DNA of 64,000 nucleotides from Deferrivibrio essentukiensis (GCF_020480685.1 NZ_JAJAFU010000002.1:124001-188000); one strand, 5' to 3'; positions 1-9,137 are shown, numbered from the stretch's first letter. Numbers and translations are program-made. Notes: a model not told the origin generated them from the letters alone.

Positions 1-471
1 CTTATATTTGTTGGTGTTTCAGGACTTGGCTTCATAGTAAAAAAAATGCCTATGCTATTAGTGGTTACTAAATATTTTGGTGTAATTTTTTTAACATATT
101 ATGGATTATTAAATTTATACTCTGCTTTAACTAAGTCACATTCATTAGAAATGACAAATCAAGTTAATAGCAATATTAAAAGTATTATAATATTAACATT
201 AGGTTTTACCTGGCTTAACCCTCACGTTTACTTAGACACAGTCTTATTGTTGGGCTCTATTTCTGTTCAATATGGCAATTATAAGTATTATTTTGTCATT
301 GGTGCTATGCTTGCCTCTTTCGTATTTTTCTTCTCCTTAGGTTATGGTGCAAAATTATTTGCTCCTATTTTTCAAAGGCAACTCTCCTGGAAAATACTTG
401 AATTGATTATAGGTATTACGATGTTGATTATCGCCTTGAAAATTTACAATATACCATTTAATAATCTTTAG
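1..471 (+). CDS. LysE/ArgO-type amino acid exporter, 3' part
   Basis: This is the C-terminal part of an inner-membrane amino acid exporter of the LysE/ArgO (YggA) family, which exports basic amino acids. The reading frame is open from base 1, so the start lies outside the window; the ATG at 46 is probably internal. The 156 visible residues contain several hydrophobic spans and the family motif around TLGFTWLNPHVYLDT, where a Trp-Leu-Asn-Pro-His stretch opens a membrane segment. The family usually has about 200 residues, so roughly a quarter is missing. Substrate specificity (Arg, Lys or other) cannot be read from this fragment. ilvE follows but has its own promoter. Confidence 0.85.
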   Translation, partial: LIFVGVSGLGFIVKKMPMLLVVTKYFGVIFLTYYGLLNLYSALTKSHSLEMTNQVNSNIKSIIILTLGFTWLNPHVYLDTVLLLGSISVQYGNYKYYFVIGAMLASFVFFFSLGYGAKLFAPIFQRQLSWKILELIIGITMLIIALKIYNIPFNNL

Positions 472-484
472 TTAAAACAGTTGC

Positions 485-513
485 TTGACTTTTTTATTAG
501 TTAGAAATATCAT
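485..513 (+). promoter_or_regulatory. Sigma-70-type promoter for ilvE
   Basis: TTGACT at 485-490 and TATCAT at 508-513 are separated by exactly 17 bases. The predicted start of transcription lies near 520, a short distance before the chosen ilvE start at 539. The TTG at 485 is part of this -35 box and so is unlikely to be a translation start. Confidence 0.6.
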
Positions 514-538
514 ATCTATCACTAATATGGGGGTAGTT

Positions 539-1630
539 ATGAAGATAAATTTAAAATTAAAAGATAGCTCAGAGAGACTTCAGTCACAACTTGCTCCAAA
601 AGAGAAATTACCTTTTGGAAAACTTCGTACTGACCATATGTTTGTGGCAGATTATATCGATAACGAATGGAAAAATGCTCATGTTATACCATATTCTGAC
701 TTCAGTATTGCACCAGGCGCAATTGTTCTTCATTATGCTCAAGCAATTTTTGAAGGTGCTAAGGCTTTTATGCACCCTGATAACGAAATTTATACCTTTA
801 GAGTTGACAAAAATGCTGAACGATTAAACATTTCAGCGGACTGTCTTTGTATGCCAAATATTCCTGTAGATTTTCAGATTGAAGCTATACATACATTAAT
901 AGATGTTGATAGACTGTGGTTTCCATTGCAGGAAGGTGCCTCACTCTACATTAGACCTTTTATGTTTTCAGTGGATGATTCCTTAGGCGTGCACCCGGGT
1001 GCAAAATATAAATTTGCTGTTATTCTTTCTCCAAGCGGCCCTTACTATCCTGATGGTTTTTCAAAGCCTATTAGGTTATTAATTACTAAAAAATTTCATA
1101 GAGCTACCCCAGGTGGCACTGGCTATGCAAAAGCTGCCGGTAATTATGCCGCTTCTCTCAGAGCTGGTGAGTTTGCAAAAAAATTCGGAGCAAATCAGGT
1201 ATTATACCTTGATACTACAAACACATACATTGAAGAAGCGGGAGCTATGAACCACTATCACATAACTGCTGACGGCACTGTTGTTATACCTGAATTTACA
1301 GATACAATTTTAAAATCTATAACATCTCTATCAATTATTGAGCTTGCTAATGAACTTGGTTTAAATGTTATTCAGAAAAGAATAAAAATAGATGAGTTTA
1401 TAAATGACGTAAAAGCTGGTAAAATTGTCGAAGCAGGCGGCTTTGGCACTGCTGCAGTAATTTCACCTGTGGGTGAATATGTTTTTGAAGACGGTACATC
1501 TTTAACTGTCGGCAACGGTCAGATTGGTCCTATCTCTAAAAAGATATATGAATATTATACCGGTCTGCAATATGGTAAAATTAAGGATAAAAAAGGTTGG
1601 TTAAAAAAGGTTGAAAGGAAGCATGCCTAA
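539..1630 (+). CDS. ilvE: Branched-chain amino acid aminotransferase (BCAT)
   Basis: A PLP enzyme of fold type IV that interconverts Val, Leu and Ile with their 2-oxo acids, using glutamate/2-oxoglutarate, in the cytoplasm. The 363-residue length and motifs match the long (eukaryote-like) BCAT group. The PLP Schiff-base lysine is Lys198 in GTGYAKAAGNYAAS, and EEAGAMNHYHI and a late GGFGTAAVISPV cofactor-phosphate loop are present. I chose ATG 539 because an in-frame TTG at 485 falls in the promoter; a GGGGG tract 5 bases upstream may act as a weak ribosome site. The stop codon abuts that of convergent gpsA and lies in a shared hairpin. Confidence 0.93.
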   Translation: MKINLKLKDSSERLQSQLAPKEKLPFGKLRTDHMFVADYIDNEWKNAHVIPYSDFSIAPGAIVLHYAQAIFEGAKAFMHPDNEIYTFRVDKNAERLNISADCLCMPNIPVDFQIEAIHTLIDVDRLWFPLQEGASLYIRPFMFSVDDSLGVHPGAKYKFAVILSPSGPYYPDGFSKPIRLLITKKFHRATPGGTGYAKAAGNYAASLRAGEFAKKFGANQVLYLDTTNTYIEEAGAMNHYHITADGTVVIPEFTDTILKSITSLSIIELANELGLNVIQKRIKIDEFINDVKAGKIVEAGGFGTAAVISPVGEYVFEDGTSLTVGNGQIGPISKKIYEYYTGLQYGKIKDKKGWLKKVERKHA

Positions 1631-1645
1631 TCAGGCATGCTCCTC
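1616..1645. terminator. Hairpin over the convergent ilvE and gpsA stop codons
   Basis: GCATGCC (1621-1627) and GGCATGC (1634-1640) form a perfect 7-bp stem with loop TAATCA, extended by an A-T pair (1620/1641) and by AGG/CCT after a bulge. The loop contains both stop codons, TAA for ilvE and TGA for gpsA. T-rich bases follow on the plus strand (CTTTTAG) and A/T-rich bases on the minus strand. A bidirectional terminator is the likely role, although the T tracts are short. Confidence 0.5.
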
Positions 1646-2620
1646 TTTTAGTGGTCTATTCATTAAATCTAACAACGATTGTTTAGGATTTTTATTGTTG
1701 TAAAGTATTTCGTATATTTCGTTTGATATTGGCATCTCTATATTCAGCTTTTCGGAAAGATTTTTTACTGCTTTTGCTGTAAAAACCCCTTCAGCCACCA
1801 TTTTCATATTTTTTAATATTTCTTCGAGTGTATACCCCTCTGCTATCTTAAGTCCTACACTTCTATTTCTACTTAAATCTCCCGTACATGTTAATACTAA
1901 ATCACCCATGCCACTTAAGCCCATAAAGGTTTCCTTTTTGCCACCAAGACTAATACCAAGTCTTGTTATTTCTGCAAGACCGCGTGTAATAATTCCTGCC
2001 CTTGCATTGTGTCCAAGTTGTAAACCGTCGCAAATACCTGTAGCAATGGCTATTACGTTTTTTATTGCACCTCCAACTTCTACTCCCACTACGTCATCAG
2101 TTGTATAAGCTCTAAAATATGAATTTGACAGTATTTCTTGCCATTTTTCTGCCTCTCTTTTATCTTTTGATGCAATACTTACTGCAGTCGGTTTCCTGTT
2201 TGCCACCTCTTTTGCAAATGAAGGACCTGAAAGAATTGACAGATTAGCATCTATCATATCTGAAATAATCTCTATTATTAGCTCACCCGTATTTATTTCA
2301 ATCCCTTTTGTTGCCACTATTATCGATTTACCTGCCAATAAACTGCCCATCTTCTTCAAAGTCTCTCTTGTAAATTGAGTTGGCACTGCCCATAAAACTT
2401 TGTCATACCCTCCCTTAAACTTTTCTAAAAATTCAGCTTTAAGATTTTTGTCAAGTATTGAACCTTTTAAAAATAGTGGATTTTCATTGTATAGATTTAT
2501 ACCTCTCACTACTTCTTGTTCTAATGCATATATTGTTACGTTGTAATCATTTTCGGACATAAGATTACCAAGTGCAGTGCCCCAACTTCCACCGCCAATT
2601 ACTGCTATTTTTCCTTGCAT
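1631..2620 (-). CDS. gpsA: NAD(P)H-dependent glycerol-3-phosphate dehydrogenase
   Basis: Reduces dihydroxyacetone phosphate to sn-glycerol-3-phosphate for phospholipid synthesis; cytoplasmic. The 329 residues begin with a Rossmann motif, IAVIGGGSWGTALG. The C-terminal half carries the family segment EVGGAIKNVIAIATG with the catalytic lysine, then GHNARAGIITRGLAE, and length matches the family. The ATG at 2620 is preceded by GGAGG; 13 more in-frame codons upstream are rejected because they would include that ribosome site. It is a single gene with ComFB-like divergent on one side and ilvE convergent on the other. Confidence 0.96.
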   Translation of the reverse strand: MQGKIAVIGGGSWGTALGNLMSENDYNVTIYALEQEVVRGINLYNENPLFLKGSILDKNLKAEFLEKFKGGYDKVLWAVPTQFTRETLKKMGSLLAGKSIIVATKGIEINTGELIIEIISDMIDANLSILSGPSFAKEVANRKPTAVSIASKDKREAEKWQEILSNSYFRAYTTDDVVGVEVGGAIKNVIAIATGICDGLQLGHNARAGIITRGLAEITRLGISLGGKKETFMGLSGMGDLVLTCTGDLSRNRSVGLKIAEGYTLEEILKNMKMVAEGVFTAKAVKNLSEKLNIEMPISNEIYEILYNNKNPKQSLLDLMNRPLKEEHA

Positions 2621-2642
2621 TTTATACCTCCGATGGTAAAAT
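2615..2642 (+). promoter_or_regulatory. Possible promoter for the ComFB-like gene
   Basis: TTGCAT (2615-2620) and TAAAAT (2637-2642) are 16 bases apart and end 27 bases before the ATG at 2670. The -35 overlaps the first bases of divergent gpsA. The match is moderate only. Confidence 0.3.
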
Positions 2643-2669
2643 GTATTATGTTGGTACAAAGGGGGTTTT

Positions 2670-2951
2670 ATGCCGAAAATTAATATATACGATTATGACA
2701 AAATACACAATATCAATGAGAAAAGGGTCTGGGAACTTTTAATTCAGCTCATTGAAAATGATGACACTATATGCACTTGTAGAGATTGTATACTTGATAT
2801 TGTTGCCATAACTTTGAACAATATTCCCCCACACTATCAGGTAAGTGAAGATGATTTTTCAGAAGCCTATAAAAAGATTAGCGATGAAGGTATACTTTCA
2901 GAGCTTTTAACTGCATCTGAAATTGTGAAAAAACATCCTCACCACTTATAA
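2670..2951 (+). CDS. ComFB-family small protein
   Basis: A 93-residue cytoplasmic protein of the late-competence ComFB family. The diagnostic segment is CTCRDCILDIVAITLNNIPP: Cys35, Cys37 and Cys40, followed by the helix and the Leu-Asn-x-x-Pro-Pro-x-Tyr motif. In Bacillus comFB sits in a competence operon, and some homologues bind nucleotide second messengers. Neither role can be inferred here, since no competence genes are adjacent. GGGGG lies just before the ATG. It stands alone on the plus strand between gpsA and the end of the nuo operon, and ends at a bidirectional terminator. Confidence 0.75.
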   Translation: MPKINIYDYDKIHNINEKRVWELLIQLIENDDTICTCRDCILDIVAITLNNIPPHYQVSEDDFSEAYKKISDEGILSELLTASEIVKKHPHHL

Positions 2952-2980
2952 AAAAAGCAGGCTTTTAGGCCTGCTTTTTA
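2951..2980. terminator. Bidirectional intrinsic terminator
   Basis: AGCAGGC (2956-2962), loop TTTTAG, GCCTGCT (2969-2975), flanked by an A run at 2951-2956 and a T run at 2975-2979. It can work on both strands, ending the ComFB-like gene (plus) and the nuo operon with its ferritin-like tail gene (minus). The minus-strand gene's stop codon (2978-2980) overlaps it. Confidence 0.85.
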
Positions 2981-3439
2981 ATTCTCACTGAGAACTATAT
3001 CCTCGTACATCTTTTGTATCGTATTTCTGTGTAACGACTCCTCAACAGCGAGTCGATTAAATACTTCCTCAGCAGGGGTACCACTATATTTTTCTGCGAG
3101 TTTTTCATAAAATACCCTTGAATTATCCTCATGCTTCATAGCTATTCTCAGAACATCCTGCACTGACATATCCTCAGTAATAACTTTTGGAAGGACAAGG
3201 TTAGTAATGCCAAGGTCTGTATAGTAGTATTTTGTATCAAGCCCCACACTGTCAATCTTACCGGTATCAATCATCTCCTGAATAAGATTTTTATGCTTAA
3301 CCTCTTCTTCTGCAAGCTCTTTTATTATTGTTTTGGCGCCCAAGTCACTTACGTAGTCATAAAGCTTCATATAAAACTCGTAAGCTAACTCTTCCTTTCT
3401 TTTAGCATCTTCCAATGCTTCTTTAATTGTTATTTCCAT
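2978..3439 (-). CDS. Ferritin-like diiron protein (rubrerythrin domain)
   Basis: A 153-residue four-helix-bundle protein of the rubrerythrin/ferritin-like superfamily. Metal ligands are visible as Glu16/Glu17 in the first helix, E46-x-x-H49 in EEEVKH, a third helix with HEDNSRVFYEKL, and EESLHR in the fourth. There is no C-terminal rubredoxin domain, so it is not a classical rubrerythrin. Likely roles are peroxide reduction or iron handling, but the substrate is unknown. It starts 8 bases after the nuoN stop with a GGTGAGGT ribosome site, so it is probably the last gene of the nuo operon. Confidence 0.8.
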   Translation of the reverse strand: MEITIKEALEDAKRKEELAYEFYMKLYDYVSDLGAKTIIKELAEEEVKHKNLIQEMIDTGKIDSVGLDTKYYYTDLGITNLVLPKVITEDMSVQDVLRIAMKHEDNSRVFYEKLAEKYSGTPAEEVFNRLAVEESLHRNTIQKMYEDIVLSEN

Positions 3440-3447
3440 ACCTCACC

Positions 3448-4875
3448 CTATACTAACATCATTTTTACTATGTTTATGAAAAATGATGGAAATACACCAA
3501 TTAAAAGGACAAATACAACTGCGATAAAAGTAGCAATTGAGCTGGCAGGCTTCATTTCAATTGAAGCATCGTATTCAGCCTCTTTGAAGTACATGTAAAT
3601 TGTTACTCTCATGTAGTAGTAACAAGCAATCGCACTATTTACCACACCGACTATAGCAAGCCACACAAGTCCACTCTTAATGGCAGCGGAAAATATATAA
3701 AATTTACCAACAAATCCAGCCAATGGCGGAATACCTGCGAGTGAAAACATAAATATTAACATTGCAAGTGAAGCAAGTGGATGCTTTTTGGAAAGACCTG
3801 CAAAACTTTCAAGTCTTTCATCATCAATTATTCCTTTATTTTTAAGCTGTCCAAGTATCGTAAAAGCACCAATATTCATAAAACCATAAATAATCATATA
3901 AAGGGCAATCGCTTTATATCCTAAATCATTTGCAGCAACAAGGCCAATTAGCATATAACCTGCATGTGAAATTGCGGAGTAAGCTAACATTCTTTTAACA
4001 TTGTTTTGTGCAATAGCCACAAGGTTACCATAAGTCATTGTAAGAACAGCTAAGATGGAGAAAAATAATTGCCACTGAACACTTGCTGGTTCAAGAGCAA
4101 CCATTACAAATCTTATAAGGGCGCCGAATGCAGCAGCTTTTGGTGCTACAGTCATAAACCCTGTAACCGGTGTTGGTGCTCCTGAATACACATCCGGAGC
4201 CCACATATGAAATGGCACAGCAGAAATTTTAAATGCAAATCCTGCAAGCATCATTACAAGACCAAGCTTAATGTTCAAGTTTTCTACGCCGTTTGTTCTC
4301 AACATTTCAGCTATGACAGAATACTTTGTACTTCCAGTATAACCATACACATAAGTTAAGCCGTACAACAGTATACCTGATGAAAAAGCACCAATTATGA
4401 AATACTTAATCCCAGCTTCATTTGATCTCTTATCCTTTTTATTGAAACCAGCCATTATGTACATAGCAATTGCCATTGTTTCAAGACCTAAGTAAAGTAC
4501 AGAAAGGTCTGTAGCGCTTACCATAAACATCATGCCAATTATACTAAAATATAGGATAGTATAATACTCACCCTTATTTATGCCATTAGCTTTCAAGTAG
4601 TCTACAGAGCCAAGCGTGGTTAGGATATAGGCAATTGCAAATACTATGAAAAATGCATATGCATACGAATCCCACACTAACATCTGATCAAACCCAACAA
4701 TCTTAAAACCTCCAACTGGCACAGATGCTAGCAGCGTTAGGAGGATAAAAGCGATTCCAAAATATCCAACTCCGGACTTTTTCTCATCCTTACTCATAAC
4801 ATCAATAACAATAAGCATTAATCCGAAAATGGTCATCAATATTTCTGGTAAAATTGAAACTATACTCTGACCCAT
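3448..4875 (-). CDS. nuoN: NADH-quinone oxidoreductase subunit N
   Basis: Membrane subunit of complex I, one of three antiporter-like proton-pumping subunits. The 475 residues are almost entirely hydrophobic with about 14 transmembrane segments. They include the conserved MYIMAGF, FKISAVPFHMWAPDVYSGAPTP region and AISHAGYMLIG. The Lys and His of that central segment belong to the proton path in known complex I. Length is normal. GGAGGGG precedes the ATG. It lies 13 bases downstream of nuoM and is the last nuo subunit gene. Confidence 0.96.
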   Translation of the reverse strand: MGQSIVSILPEILMTIFGLMLIVIDVMSKDEKKSGVGYFGIAFILLTLLASVPVGGFKIVGFDQMLVWDSYAYAFFIVFAIAYILTTLGSVDYLKANGINKGEYYTILYFSIIGMMFMVSATDLSVLYLGLETMAIAMYIMAGFNKKDKRSNEAGIKYFIIGAFSSGILLYGLTYVYGYTGSTKYSVIAEMLRTNGVENLNIKLGLVMMLAGFAFKISAVPFHMWAPDVYSGAPTPVTGFMTVAPKAAAFGALIRFVMVALEPASVQWQLFFSILAVLTMTYGNLVAIAQNNVKRMLAYSAISHAGYMLIGLVAANDLGYKAIALYMIIYGFMNIGAFTILGQLKNKGIIDDERLESFAGLSKKHPLASLAMLIFMFSLAGIPPLAGFVGKFYIFSAAIKSGLVWLAIVGVVNSAIACYYYMRVTIYMYFKEAEYDASIEMKPASSIATFIAVVFVLLIGVFPSFFINIVKMMLV

Positions 4876-4888
4876 CTTATCCCCTCCC

Positions 4889-6385
4889 TTAATTCATCGC
4901 TACTTTGATACTTTGAATCTGTTCTACCAGCTGTTTTACACTCTCATGCATATAAGAAGTAAAGGTCTCTGGGTATATACCTGTCCAAAATACCAAAATT
5001 ATTAGAGGCATTATATAAATTACTTCCCTTACATTCATATCAGTCAAATTGTGTAAACCAGTGTTGTAAGACTGGAAGAACACTCTCTGATACATCCATA
5101 GCATATACACAGCAGCAAAAATTACCCCTGAAGCTGCTATGATTGCCATATTTGAAAATGCTTTGAAGCTTCCTACCAGTACTAAAAACTCACCAATAAA
5201 GCCACCCATACTTGGTAGACCGATTGACCCCATTGTAAATATCAAGAAAATTGTAGCATATACTGGAACCTTTGATGCAATTCCGCCGTAATCTGCAATC
5301 ATCCTTGTATGAGTCCTTTCATATAACAAACCGATAAGTAGGAAGAGTGCACCCGTAATAATACCATGATTAAACATTTGAAGAATACCACCTTCTATAC
5401 CTGACTGGTTGAACGCATAAATTCCAAGTGTTACAAAACCCATGTGGCTAACTGATGAATAAGCAACTAGTTTCTTTATGTCCTCCTGAACCATGGCCAC
5501 AAGAGCACCATAAATTATCGCAATTACGGAAAGTATTGCAACAAAAGGCATAAAGTTAATAGACGCAATAGGTGTGATAGGCAAGCAGAACCTTAAAAGT
5601 CCGTAAGTACCCATTTTAAGAAGTACACCAGCAAGTATTACTGAACCCGCAGTCGGTGCTTCAACGTGTGCATCAGGTAACCATGTGTGTACCGGAAACA
5701 TTGGAACCTTTATAGCAAAGCCAACAAAGAATGCCAAAAATACTAATGTTTCAAACAATCCTCCACCATAAGATTGGCTTGATATCGCGAGAATATCAAA
5801 TGTGTAATTTCCAGTAATGCTACCATGTTTGAAATACAGTGCGATAATTGCAAGCATCATAAATACAGAACCTGCAAGTGTATAAAGAAAGAATTTAACT
5901 GCAGCATAAATCCTTCTTGCACCACCCCATACACCGATTATCAAGTACATAGGAATTAGCATTGCTTCCCACAAAATGTAAAAGAGGAAAAAGTCAAGTG
6001 CGACAAATACACCTACCATTGCTGCTTCCAATATAAGCATTGCAATGTAAAACTCTCTTTGTCTCTTTTGAATATATGTAAATGAGCCCAAAATAGCTAT
6101 TGCAGTAAGCAATGTGGTTAAAAATACCATTAAAATCGAAATGCCATCTACCCCAACATAGTACTGAATGCCAAATGAGCTGATCCAGTCGTACTTTTCA
6201 ACAAACTGCATGCCAGGATTAGATTTATCAAAATTTGTCATAAGCGGCATTGTCAACACGAGCTCGATAATACTTGCAATAAATGCACCCCACATTGTAG
6301 CCTTTCCACTTCTAAAAAAGAGGAAGAGAAAGAATGCAGCTAAAACCGGGAAGAAGATTAATATAGTCAAAATATTCGCCATCAT
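4889..6385 (-). CDS. nuoM: NADH-quinone oxidoreductase subunit M
   Basis: Antiporter-like proton-pumping subunit of complex I in the cytoplasmic membrane; 498 residues with about 14 transmembrane segments. Recognisable pieces are FYILWEAMLIPMYLIIGVWG, containing the conserved membrane Glu, KVPMFPVHTWLPDAHVEAPT and YSSVSHMGFVTLG. The start has two adjacent ATG codons (6385 and 6382), and the first is well spaced from a GGGGG tract. It sits between nuoL and nuoN with gaps of about 10 bases, indicating a single transcript. Mrp-type antiporters share this fold, but the full nuo context decides the call. Confidence 0.96.
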   Translation of the reverse strand: MMANILTILIFFPVLAAFFLFLFFRSGKATMWGAFIASIIELVLTMPLMTNFDKSNPGMQFVEKYDWISSFGIQYYVGVDGISILMVFLTTLLTAIAILGSFTYIQKRQREFYIAMLILEAAMVGVFVALDFFLFYILWEAMLIPMYLIIGVWGGARRIYAAVKFFLYTLAGSVFMMLAIIALYFKHGSITGNYTFDILAISSQSYGGGLFETLVFLAFFVGFAIKVPMFPVHTWLPDAHVEAPTAGSVILAGVLLKMGTYGLLRFCLPITPIASINFMPFVAILSVIAIIYGALVAMVQEDIKKLVAYSSVSHMGFVTLGIYAFNQSGIEGGILQMFNHGIITGALFLLIGLLYERTHTRMIADYGGIASKVPVYATIFLIFTMGSIGLPSMGGFIGEFLVLVGSFKAFSNMAIIAASGVIFAAVYMLWMYQRVFFQSYNTGLHNLTDMNVREVIYIMPLIILVFWTGIYPETFTSYMHESVKQLVEQIQSIKVAMN

Positions 6386-6395
6386 ACTCTGCCCC

Positions 6396-8315
6396 CTAAC
6401 CTATGTAGAATATTGTTAGCAGCAGGATGACACCTACTACCATGCTAAATATATATGTTTGAATTCTCCCGGTCTGTAGATGTCTAAGCACGCTACCGAG
6501 AAACTTTGCCACCCATCCGAATGCATTGACAATAAAGTCAATAACATTGGCATCAAAACCTTTCCATAAGAATTTTGATATCATGACCAATGGGTTAATT
6601 ATGAATGCCTGATATATCTCGTCAAAATACCATTTGTTGTAGAATAATTTGTAAATCGGACCTGCAGCCTTAGCAGTCTTAGCAGGCAATACATCCGGTT
6701 TTTGAACATAAAATACATAAGCTATGTAAATACCTATTATACCGATAACGGTTGAAAGAGCCATTAAACCATATGTTGTTGCATGGCTTAGATGATGTCC
6801 GCCTTCACCATGACCAGCTACAACATGAGAAAGCATTTTATGGATAATACCATTTTCTAATGGAAGACCAAACACTAGTCCAGCGAAAATTGCTGGTATA
6901 GAAAGTAATATTAATGGAACAGTCATTGTTAGTGGTGATTCATGTGCATGATCAAACTTATGTTTATCCCTTGGTGTGCCCTCAAATACAAGGAAGTATG
7001 ACCTAAACATATAAAATGCAGTCATTCCACCAACAACAGCTGTCACAAACCATGGGAAATAGTGTCCGCTTGCAAATGTCATTGCAAGGATTTCATCTTT
7101 TGAGAACCACCCTGACATCAATGGAACCGCACCAGAAATTGCCATACATCCTATTAAATATGTCCATCTTGTAATAGGCATCTTAGCCTTAAGTCCACCC
7201 ATTTTCCTAACATCAAGATCATTTTCCATTGCATGCATTACACTACCTGAACCTAAGAAAAGAAGCCCTTTAAAGAATGCATGAGTAAAAAGGTGGAAAA
7301 TTGCAGCTATGTATGCTCCTGCACCAGTAGCCATTATCATATATCCAAGCTGACTAACAGTGGAGTAGGCAAGGATTCTCTTAAGGTCAAACTGAGTAAG
7401 ACCTATTGTAGCACCCAATAATGCAGTGAACATACCTATATAGACGACTATATTACTTGTAATATGGGCTTCAGCAAATAATGGATTGCACCTAGCAACC
7501 ATATAAACACCTGCCGTTACCATTGTAGCAGCATGTATAAGGGCTGAAACCGGTGTAGGACCTTCCATTGCATCAGGTAGCCACACATGAAGTGGAAATT
7601 GGGCAGATTTGCCAATTGCACCGCAGAAAAGCCCAAAAGTCATTAAATCCAATAGGCTTAAATTCGCACCAAAAACTTTAAATGTTGCTTCTTTAACATG
7701 CACTATCGCTTCATGATTAAAGGCATCTGAATAGTTTAGACTTCTAAAAGTTACCAACACTAAAAGCAAGCCAACATAAAAACCAAAGTCCCCTATCCTG
7801 TTTACTACAAATGCCTTTTTGTTGGCATCTGCTGCACTCTTCTTCTCATACCAGAAACCGATAAGAAGGTAAGAGGACAGTCCAACTAACTCCCAACCAA
7901 CAAAAAGCATTAGGAAATTATTACCTAATACAAGAACTAACATTGAAAATGTAAATATTGAAAGATATGTGAAAAATCTCCAGTAACCAGGATCATCGTG
8001 CATGTAGCCAATGGAGTATATATGTACCATAGTACTTACAAAAGTTACCACCACAAGCATGTAAGCCGTTAGTTGGTCTACAAGTATTCCAAAAGGTATC
8101 TTTATATCTCCGGCTAAAACCCACTCATATACTACAGTATCTACAGTATGTCCCCCCATGACTCTGACAAAAGTAATCAGAGAAACAAGTAGAGACACAA
8201 GAACACCTGCTATTGCAATGTAATGAGCATTGTTTTTAATGTAAAGCCTTCCGAATATACCATTAATTAATAGGGCTGCTAAAGGTGCCAACAGAATTAA
8301 TAACTCTATCATCAT
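6396..8315 (-). CDS. nuoL: NADH-quinone oxidoreductase subunit L
   Basis: Largest proton-pumping membrane subunit of complex I; 639 residues. The N-terminal Proton_antipo_N region carries VGWELVGLSSYLLIGFWYE, and the core has GKSAQFPLHVWLPDAMEGPT and YSTVSQLGYM. A long C-terminal extension after about residue 500 matches the lateral amphipathic helix (HL) and final transmembrane anchor that embrace NuoM and NuoN. A His-rich loop (GHGEGGHHLSHA) is lineage-specific and probably exposed. AGGAGATA precedes ATG 8315. Part of the continuous nuo operon. Confidence 0.97.
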   Translation of the reverse strand: MMIELLILLAPLAALLINGIFGRLYIKNNAHYIAIAGVLVSLLVSLITFVRVMGGHTVDTVVYEWVLAGDIKIPFGILVDQLTAYMLVVVTFVSTMVHIYSIGYMHDDPGYWRFFTYLSIFTFSMLVLVLGNNFLMLFVGWELVGLSSYLLIGFWYEKKSAADANKKAFVVNRIGDFGFYVGLLLVLVTFRSLNYSDAFNHEAIVHVKEATFKVFGANLSLLDLMTFGLFCGAIGKSAQFPLHVWLPDAMEGPTPVSALIHAATMVTAGVYMVARCNPLFAEAHITSNIVVYIGMFTALLGATIGLTQFDLKRILAYSTVSQLGYMIMATGAGAYIAAIFHLFTHAFFKGLLFLGSGSVMHAMENDLDVRKMGGLKAKMPITRWTYLIGCMAISGAVPLMSGWFSKDEILAMTFASGHYFPWFVTAVVGGMTAFYMFRSYFLVFEGTPRDKHKFDHAHESPLTMTVPLILLSIPAIFAGLVFGLPLENGIIHKMLSHVVAGHGEGGHHLSHATTYGLMALSTVIGIIGIYIAYVFYVQKPDVLPAKTAKAAGPIYKLFYNKWYFDEIYQAFIINPLVMISKFLWKGFDANVIDFIVNAFGWVAKFLGSVLRHLQTGRIQTYIFSMVVGVILLLTIFYIG

Positions 8316-8321
8316 TATCTC

Positions 8322-8621
8322 CTATCCCTTAAAAAAGTTTACTTCATCTGCATTAATTGTCTCTTTATTTTTAAAGAGAGTAATGATCAGGGCTAAACCG
8401 ACCGCAGCCTCAGCAGCAGCAACTGCCATAACAAAAACTATAAAAACTTGGCCGTTCATTGCATGTAAATATTTAGAAAATGCTGCTAAATTTATATTTA
8501 CTGCATTAAGCATAAGCTCTAATGACATAAACATTACGATCAAGTTTCTCCTTACAAGAACTCCAGTCATCCCTATACCAAAAATAATTGCACTAAGTGC
8601 TAAATAATGCTGTAAAGTCAT
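8322..8621 (-). CDS. nuoK: NADH-quinone oxidoreductase subunit K
   Basis: Small membrane subunit of complex I, 99 residues, three transmembrane helices. Conserved acidic residues appear in [15 protein letters not shown] and in [17 protein letters not shown]; in known complexes these two membrane glutamates are part of the proton channel near the quinone module. Length is typical. A strong GGAGGAGG ribosome site precedes the ATG. Between nuoJ and nuoL. Confidence 0.97.
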   Translation of the reverse strand: MTLQHYLALSAIIFGIGMTGVLVRRNLIVMFMSLELMLNAVNINLAAFSKYLHAMNGQVFIVFVMAVAAAEAAVGLALIITLFKNKETINADEVNFFKG

Positions 8622-8633
8622 AAACCCTCCTCC

Positions 8634-9134
8634 TTAATCCTTTTTAGCAAGAACTATTGCTCCAATCATTGCTATTAACAATAATATAGATGCAATTTCA
8701 AAGGGCACCAAATAGGTCGTAAAAAGCTCTTTACCGAACATTTTAACATTACCAAGTTCTTGCGCCAACTGAGGAGTTACCCATCCAAGTTTACCAATTA
8801 CTTCAGAGCTTTTAAGAGTCATAAGCACCTGAAACACTATTATAATAGATGCGACAACTCCGATTACATACCTGAACGGAACCTTTATAAACCCATGTGA
8901 TTTAGGGTTAAGAAGCATAACAACGAACAGGTATAAAACCAAAATTGCCCCTGCATATACCAATACCTGAATTGCAGCAACAAACTCTGCATCTAATTGT
9001 ACAAAGATTCCGGCAACTGCAAAAAAAGTAAGAAGCATCCATAATGCTGAGTGCACAGGGTTATTCCTAGTTATCATAAACAGGGACGAAACTATAGCTA
9101 CAAACGCAAGAATATAAAAAATCACCTGTTCCAT
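8634..9134 (-). CDS. nuoJ: NADH-quinone oxidoreductase subunit J
   Basis: Membrane subunit of complex I, 166 residues with five predicted transmembrane segments. The family motif is QVLVYAGAILVLYLFVVMLL in the third helix, the site of the pi-bulge and rotation seen in complex I structures. A short loop near residues 105-135 is poorly conserved. AAAGGAG precedes the ATG. Located between nuoI and nuoK in the operon. Confidence 0.96.
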   Translation of the reverse strand: MEQVIFYILAFVAIVSSLFMITRNNPVHSALWMLLTFFAVAGIFVQLDAEFVAAIQVLVYAGAILVLYLFVVMLLNPKSHGFIKVPFRYVIGVVASIIIVFQVLMTLKSSEVIGKLGWVTPQLAQELGNVKMFGKELFTTYLVPFEIASILLLIAMIGAIVLAKKD

Positions 9135-9137
9135 AAT

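Noticed and set aside
485-538. TTG start at 485 for ilvE
   Set aside because: The TTG is the -35 box of a good sigma-70 promoter, and the next in-frame ATG at 539 gives the normal family length.
4889-8315. NuoL/NuoM as subunits of an Mrp antiporter or membrane hydrogenase
   Set aside because: The complete nuoA to nuoN set surrounds them, including NuoE, F and G; no Mrp or hydrogenase subunits are present.
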